A stretch of 9,349 nt of DNA, from NCBI GenBank assembly GCA_903953065.1, contig CAJBIG010000174.1:1-9349 (forward strand), read 5' to 3'. Each line of letters starts with the position of its first letter. The first letter of the stretch is position 1. Of this stretch, positions 7,224 to 9,349 are shown piece after piece. Position numbers and translations under genes: made by a program. Under the pieces are notes generated by a model that was not told the DNA's origin, did not search any database, and saw only the letters and a list, made by a program, of their open reading frames with translations. Source of the DNA: an uncultured Solirubrobacterales bacterium (GTDB lineage: Bacteria; Actinomycetota; Thermoleophilia; Solirubrobacterales; Solirubrobacteraceae).

Positions 7224-7244
7224 GGAGCGGCTCGCAGCCGCTCC
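7224..7244. repeat. Perfect inverted repeat, 9-bp arms with 3-base loop
   Basis: The left arm GGAGCGGCT (7224-7232) and right arm AGCCGCTCC (7236-7244) are exact reverse complements around CGC. It lies between the divergent starts at 7204 and 7285, so it is upstream of both genes and cannot be a terminator for either of them. It covers the expected -35 region of the flippase promoter. An operator or a copy of a dispersed REP-like element are the two plausible readings. Confidence 0.7.
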
Positions 7245-7272
7245 TATCGGCCCGAGGCGCGCCCGGCTGCCC

Positions 7273-7278
7273 TACACT
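7273..7278 (+). promoter_or_regulatory. -10 box of a probable leaderless promoter for the secreted-protein/tsaE operon
   Basis: TACACT fits TANNNT and is six bases before the GTG at 7285, so transcription would begin at the start codon. An ATG at 7281 lies out of frame between them and does not open the same protein. This promoter probably drives the small secreted protein and the overlapping tsaE, tsaB, rimI and tsaD genes. Confidence 0.5.
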
Positions 7279-7284
7279 TGATGG

Positions 7285-7683
7285 GTGCTTCGAAGTCGGA
7301 AATTCGCCCTCATAGTCGTCTGCGGCGCCTTGGCCTTGCCGTCGGCGGCGCTCGCTCAGGGCGCCGGCGATGACCAGTACGTTGACCCGCTGGCCGGGCT
7401 GACCGATTCGGGCGGCGGCGACAGCCCAAAGAAGCAAAAAGAGTCATCCAGCAGTTCATCAAACGACTACTCCTCTGCAGCGGAGGCGACCGAGGTCGCG
7501 ACCGAGGTGACTGAGGCAACCGAAGCTGAAGAAGCGAAGAGCAAGTCGAAGGCCAGCGATCGAGCGGCGCTCAAGCGGCCTGCTCTCAATGTCAACGCTC
7601 TGTCAGGTATCGGGCCGCTCGTGGCCGTGCCGGTCGAGCACGTAACGCTCGTGGTTGGCGACATCGCCAATGAGCGCAACTGA
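7285..7683 (+). CDS. Small secreted protein of unknown function with low-complexity Ser/Glu/Thr/Ala region
   Basis: I do not recognise this 132-residue protein. It has a good signal peptide: basic MLRSRK, a hydrophobic core at residues 7-18, and a probable signal peptidase I site after ALA (residue 24). The mature part starts QGAGDDQYVDPLAG and continues with a Gly/Asp stretch. A run of six serines follows (54-59), then a Thr-Glu-Ala region (about 65-85) with short imperfect repeats such as ATEVATEV, a Lys/Ser patch (85-91) and a mildly hydrophobic end (about 105-126). No LPXTG motif, lipobox or final membrane anchor is seen, so it is probably exported or loosely cell-wall bound. The GTG start is supported by the -10 box six bases upstream and by the signal peptide beginning at once. 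The last 14 bases overlap the start of tsaE in another frame, so the two are probably co-transcribed, although their functions need not be linked. Confidence 0.7.
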   Translation: MLRSRKFALIVVCGALALPSAALAQGAGDDQYVDPLAGLTDSGGGDSPKKQKESSSSSSNDYSSAAEATEVATEVTEATEAEEAKSKSKASDRAALKRPALNVNALSGIGPLVAVPVEHVTLVVGDIANERN

Positions 7684-8119
7684 CGCATCAGTCACCGCTT
7701 CAGCCGACGAGACTGAAGCGCTTGCTGGCGAGCTCGCCGCTGAGCTGGCAGCCGGCGCCGTTGTCCACGTCTGCGGCGAGATCGGCTCAGGCAAGACGAC
7801 TTTCGTGCGCGGCGCCTGCCGCGCGCTCGGATTCGATGGCGCGGTGACGAGCCCGAGCTACACGATCTGCAATCGCTACGAGCAGGATGAACTTCGGATC
7901 TCCCACCTCGATTGCCAGCGCCTCGAGGGCGCAACTGGGGAGGAAGCAGGGCTGCTCGACGATGAGATTGGTCCTGATCGCATCACCTTCATCGAATGGC
8001 CGCAGCAATCCGCGGACGCGGTCGGCGCTTTAGCGACGATTCCGGCGTCAGTCTGTGTCGAGCTCGGTCACGTAAGCGAATCGCAGCGCACGCTCAGGAT
8101 CATTCGAGAGCCAGCTTGA
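7670..8119 (+). CDS. tsaE: TsaE, tRNA t6A biosynthesis ATPase
   Basis: The 149-residue protein is the P-loop ATPase that works with TsaB and TsaD to attach the threonylcarbamoyl group to A37 of ANN-decoding tRNAs in the cytoplasm. It has the family's Walker A GEIGSGKTTF (36-45), VTSPSYTICNRY (59-70, the usual VTSPTF motif), HLDCQRLE (79-86, the usual HxDxYR with Cys-Gln in place of the more common aromatic) and the FIEWPQ motif (107-112). Length is typical. I chose the ATG at 7670 because homology to the family begins a few residues later. An in-frame TTG at 7655 would add five residues and lies deeper in the upstream gene. There is no strong Shine-Dalgarno sequence, and the start lies within the last 14 bases of the secreted-protein gene, suggesting coupled translation. 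The stop overlaps the tsaB start by one base (TGATG). Confidence 0.95.
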   Translation: MSATDASVTASADETEALAGELAAELAAGAVVHVCGEIGSGKTTFVRGACRALGFDGAVTSPSYTICNRYEQDELRISHLDCQRLEGATGEEAGLLDDEIGPDRITFIEWPQQSADAVGALATIPASVCVELGHVSESQRTLRIIREPA

Positions 8120-8832
8120 TGGGGGACGCGCTCGCCGTACTCGCCTTTGACACGGCAACAGCAGCAACGGTCGTCGGCTTCAGCGTTGGCGGTGAGCTCA
8201 TCTGTGAGCTGGCAGACAGGCCAACGAGCGACGAGAGGCCGCGCCACGCCGAGCGGCTCCTCAGCCTCTGCGAGCAGGCGTTGGCTGAGGCATCAATAGG
8301 TTGGGAAGAGGTCGACCTCATCGGCGTGGGTGTCGGGCCTGGGACCTTCACCGGGTTGCGTATCGGGGCCGCAACGGCGCAGGGGTTGGCGCAGGCAAAT
8401 GGAGCCGAGTTGGTTGCCGTTTCGACTCTCGAGGCGCTGGCGCTGGCGGCTCGAGTAGCCGAGCCGGAGCTGCAGGTCGCCGCTGTCGGAGACGCCCGCC
8501 GCGGCGAGGCTTTTATTGCTGCTTGGGCGCCCGACGGCGAGCAGGTTGTCGCCGACCAAGCTTGTCCACCGCCGCAGCTTGTTGCAGCATTGGCTGCAGA
8601 TGGCGCTCGCAGTATTGCCGTCGGCGATGGCGCGCTAATCTTTCGAAAAGAGCTGGAAAGTGGTGGTATTACAGTCCCTGCCGACGGCTCCGTTTTGCAT
8701 CAGCTAGGTGGCGCTGCGCTCTGCCAGTTGGCCACTTCAGGCAATCCCGCCACGGCGGGTGCGTTGGTTCCGCATTACGTCCGCCAACCGGACGCCGAGA
8801 TTTCACTCCAGGCCCGCACAGAGTCCCAATGA
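8119..8832 (+). CDS. tsaB: TsaB, tRNA t6A biosynthesis scaffold protein
   Basis: The 237-residue protein is the inactive ASKHA-fold partner that dimerises with TsaD in the t6A synthase. It opens with LAFDTATAATVVG (8-20). It has RHAERLL (42-48), the hallmark GVGPGTFTGLRIG (71-83), GDARRGEAFIA (124-134) and the C-terminal VPHYVRQPDAE (217-227). All are conserved TsaB blocks, and the length is normal. I take the ATG at 8119 because the family fold starts five residues later. The same frame is open back to 7996, but the extra 41 residues are Arg-rich, overlap tsaE entirely and look nothing like the family. The start shares one base with the tsaE stop, and the end overlaps rimI by four bases, so expression is coupled to its functional partner genes. 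Confidence 0.95.
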   Translation: MGDALAVLAFDTATAATVVGFSVGGELICELADRPTSDERPRHAERLLSLCEQALAEASIGWEEVDLIGVGVGPGTFTGLRIGAATAQGLAQANGAELVAVSTLEALALAARVAEPELQVAAVGDARRGEAFIAAWAPDGEQVVADQACPPPQLVAALAADGARSIAVGDGALIFRKELESGGITVPADGSVLHQLGGAALCQLATSGNPATAGALVPHYVRQPDAEISLQARTESQ

Positions 8833-9335
8833 CCGACACCAAAATCGAAATCCGCCGCCTCGTATTCGCCGACCTGCCTAGCGTGATCGCGATCGAGCGC
8901 CGCGCATTTCCGACCCCTTGGTCGCTGGCGATGTTTGTGCTCGAACTCAGCAAGCCGGAAGGGATCTGCCTCGCTGCGCGCAGGAATGATCAGATGGTCG
9001 GCTACATCATCTGCTCACGCTTCGATCAGGTTTGGCACATCATGAACGTGTCGGTCGATCCAGAACTACAGCGGCGCGGGATAGCGACGTCGATGATCGA
9101 CGAGGTCTTGGGCCGGGTCGGCCCGGAGGGACAGATCACACTCGAGGTGCGGCCGACCAACAGCGGCGCGATCGCGCTATACGAAAAGTTTGGCTTCCTC
9201 GCTGCTGGTAGGAGGCCGCGTTATTACCAAGACAACGGCGAGGACGCGTTGATCATGTGGCGCACCGAGGCAACGCTCCGAGGCACGCTCGATGACGTGC
9301 CCGCGGCCGGCGTCAGGCCGGTTGCTGCGCCGTGA
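8829..9335 (+). CDS. rimI: RimI-type ribosomal protein N-acetyltransferase
   Basis: This 168-residue GNAT-fold enzyme uses acetyl-CoA to acetylate protein N-termini. RimI classically modifies ribosomal protein S18, and actinobacterial members often have broader targets. It has ERRAFPTPWS (23-32), NVSVDPELQRRGIATSMI (73-90) with the Q/RxxGxA acetyl-CoA loop, LEVRPTNSGAIALYEKFGF (105-123) and RRPRYYQDNGEDALIM (128-143). Glu106 and Tyr118 match the general base and acid positions described for RimI. About 22 residues after the core (147-168) form a Pro/Ala-rich tail that many relatives lack. The ATG at 8829 overlaps the tsaB stop (ATGA). The frame is open upstream to 8301, but that stretch lies inside tsaB and is Arg/Gly-rich non-family sequence. 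Lying between tsaB and a probable tsaD is a common actinobacterial arrangement. Confidence 0.93.
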   Translation: MTDTKIEIRRLVFADLPSVIAIERRAFPTPWSLAMFVLELSKPEGICLAARRNDQMVGYIICSRFDQVWHIMNVSVDPELQRRGIATSMIDEVLGRVGPEGQITLEVRPTNSGAIALYEKFGFLAAGRRPRYYQDNGEDALIMWRTEATLRGTLDDVPAAGVRPVAAP

Positions 9336-9349
9336 GTGGGCCGATTCTC
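9332..9349 (+). CDS. tsaD: Start of probable TsaD (t6A synthase catalytic subunit), six codons only
   Basis: A GTG at 9332 overlaps the rimI stop by four bases (GTGA) and opens the peptide MSGPIL before the window ends. TsaD proteins often begin with a few residues followed by ILAIETSCD, and tsaE-tsaB-rimI-tsaD is a frequent actinobacterial gene order, so this reading fits. A second GTG at 9336 would give a different frame (MGRF). Six codons cannot prove identity, and the call rests mainly on gene order and overlap style. Confidence 0.45.

Noticed and set aside
7655..7669. TTG start for tsaE five codons upstream
   Set aside because: TTG is a weaker start, the extra residues are not conserved family sequence, and the ATG at 7670 gives the normal length.
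7996..8118. Upstream extension of the tsaB frame
   Set aside because: The extra 41 residues overlap tsaE, are Arg-rich and do not resemble TsaB. Homology begins just after the ATG at 8119, which overlaps the tsaE stop.
8301..8828. Upstream extension of the rimI frame
   Set aside because: It lies inside tsaB in another frame and is Arg/Gly/Cys-rich. The GNAT fold starts at the ATG at 8829, which forms an ATGA overlap with tsaB.

Overview
The window is G+C-rich bacterial DNA that is coding almost end to end. The longest gap between genes is about 80 bases. Valine (GTG) starts are common, genes overlap by 1-4 bases, and at three gene starts a TANNNT -10 hexamer lies 6-7 bases before the start codon, which implies leaderless transcripts. 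Together with the tsaE-tsaB-rimI-tsaD order this suggests a high-GC actinobacterium. The class Thermoleophilia (Solirubrobacter-like) is plausible from the style of the proteins, but that is an inference I could not test.

Bases 1-7204 are a surface-glycan locus in three transcription units. Unit A (minus strand, 2202 to 1 and beyond) encodes a methyltransferase fused to a family 2 glycosyltransferase, then the N-terminal part of a family 4-type glycosyltransferase that runs off the window. Unit B (plus strand, 2276-5843) encodes an ALG5/DPM-like family 2 glycosyltransferase, a polytopic GT-C-like membrane protein and an OafA-type membrane acyltransferase, each overlapping the next by four bases. 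Unit C (minus strand, 7204-5840) is a Wzx-like polysaccharide flippase whose stop overlaps the end of unit B head-on by four bases. A likely division of labour is that cytoplasmic glycosyltransferases build lipid-linked sugars, the flippase moves them across the membrane, and the GT-C protein and acyltransferase transfer and acylate sugars in the membrane. The glycan itself cannot be read from the sequence.

Bases 7285-9349 are a housekeeping operon led by a small secreted protein of unknown function. It is followed by tsaE and tsaB (needed for the t6A modification of tRNA), rimI (ribosomal protein N-acetyltransferase) and the first six codons of a probable tsaD, all overlapping. The two divergent gene pairs are separated by short promoter regions. 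The one at 7205-7284 contains a perfect 9-bp inverted repeat.

The main points for a second look are the methyltransferase-glycosyltransferase fusion, the translationally coupled GT2/GT-C/acyltransferase cassette, the repeated leaderless promoter layout, the 7224-7244 palindrome, and the unknown secreted protein in front of the t6A genes. I saw no CRISPR array, insertion sequence, tRNA or rRNA, and nothing that amounts to a clearly new system.
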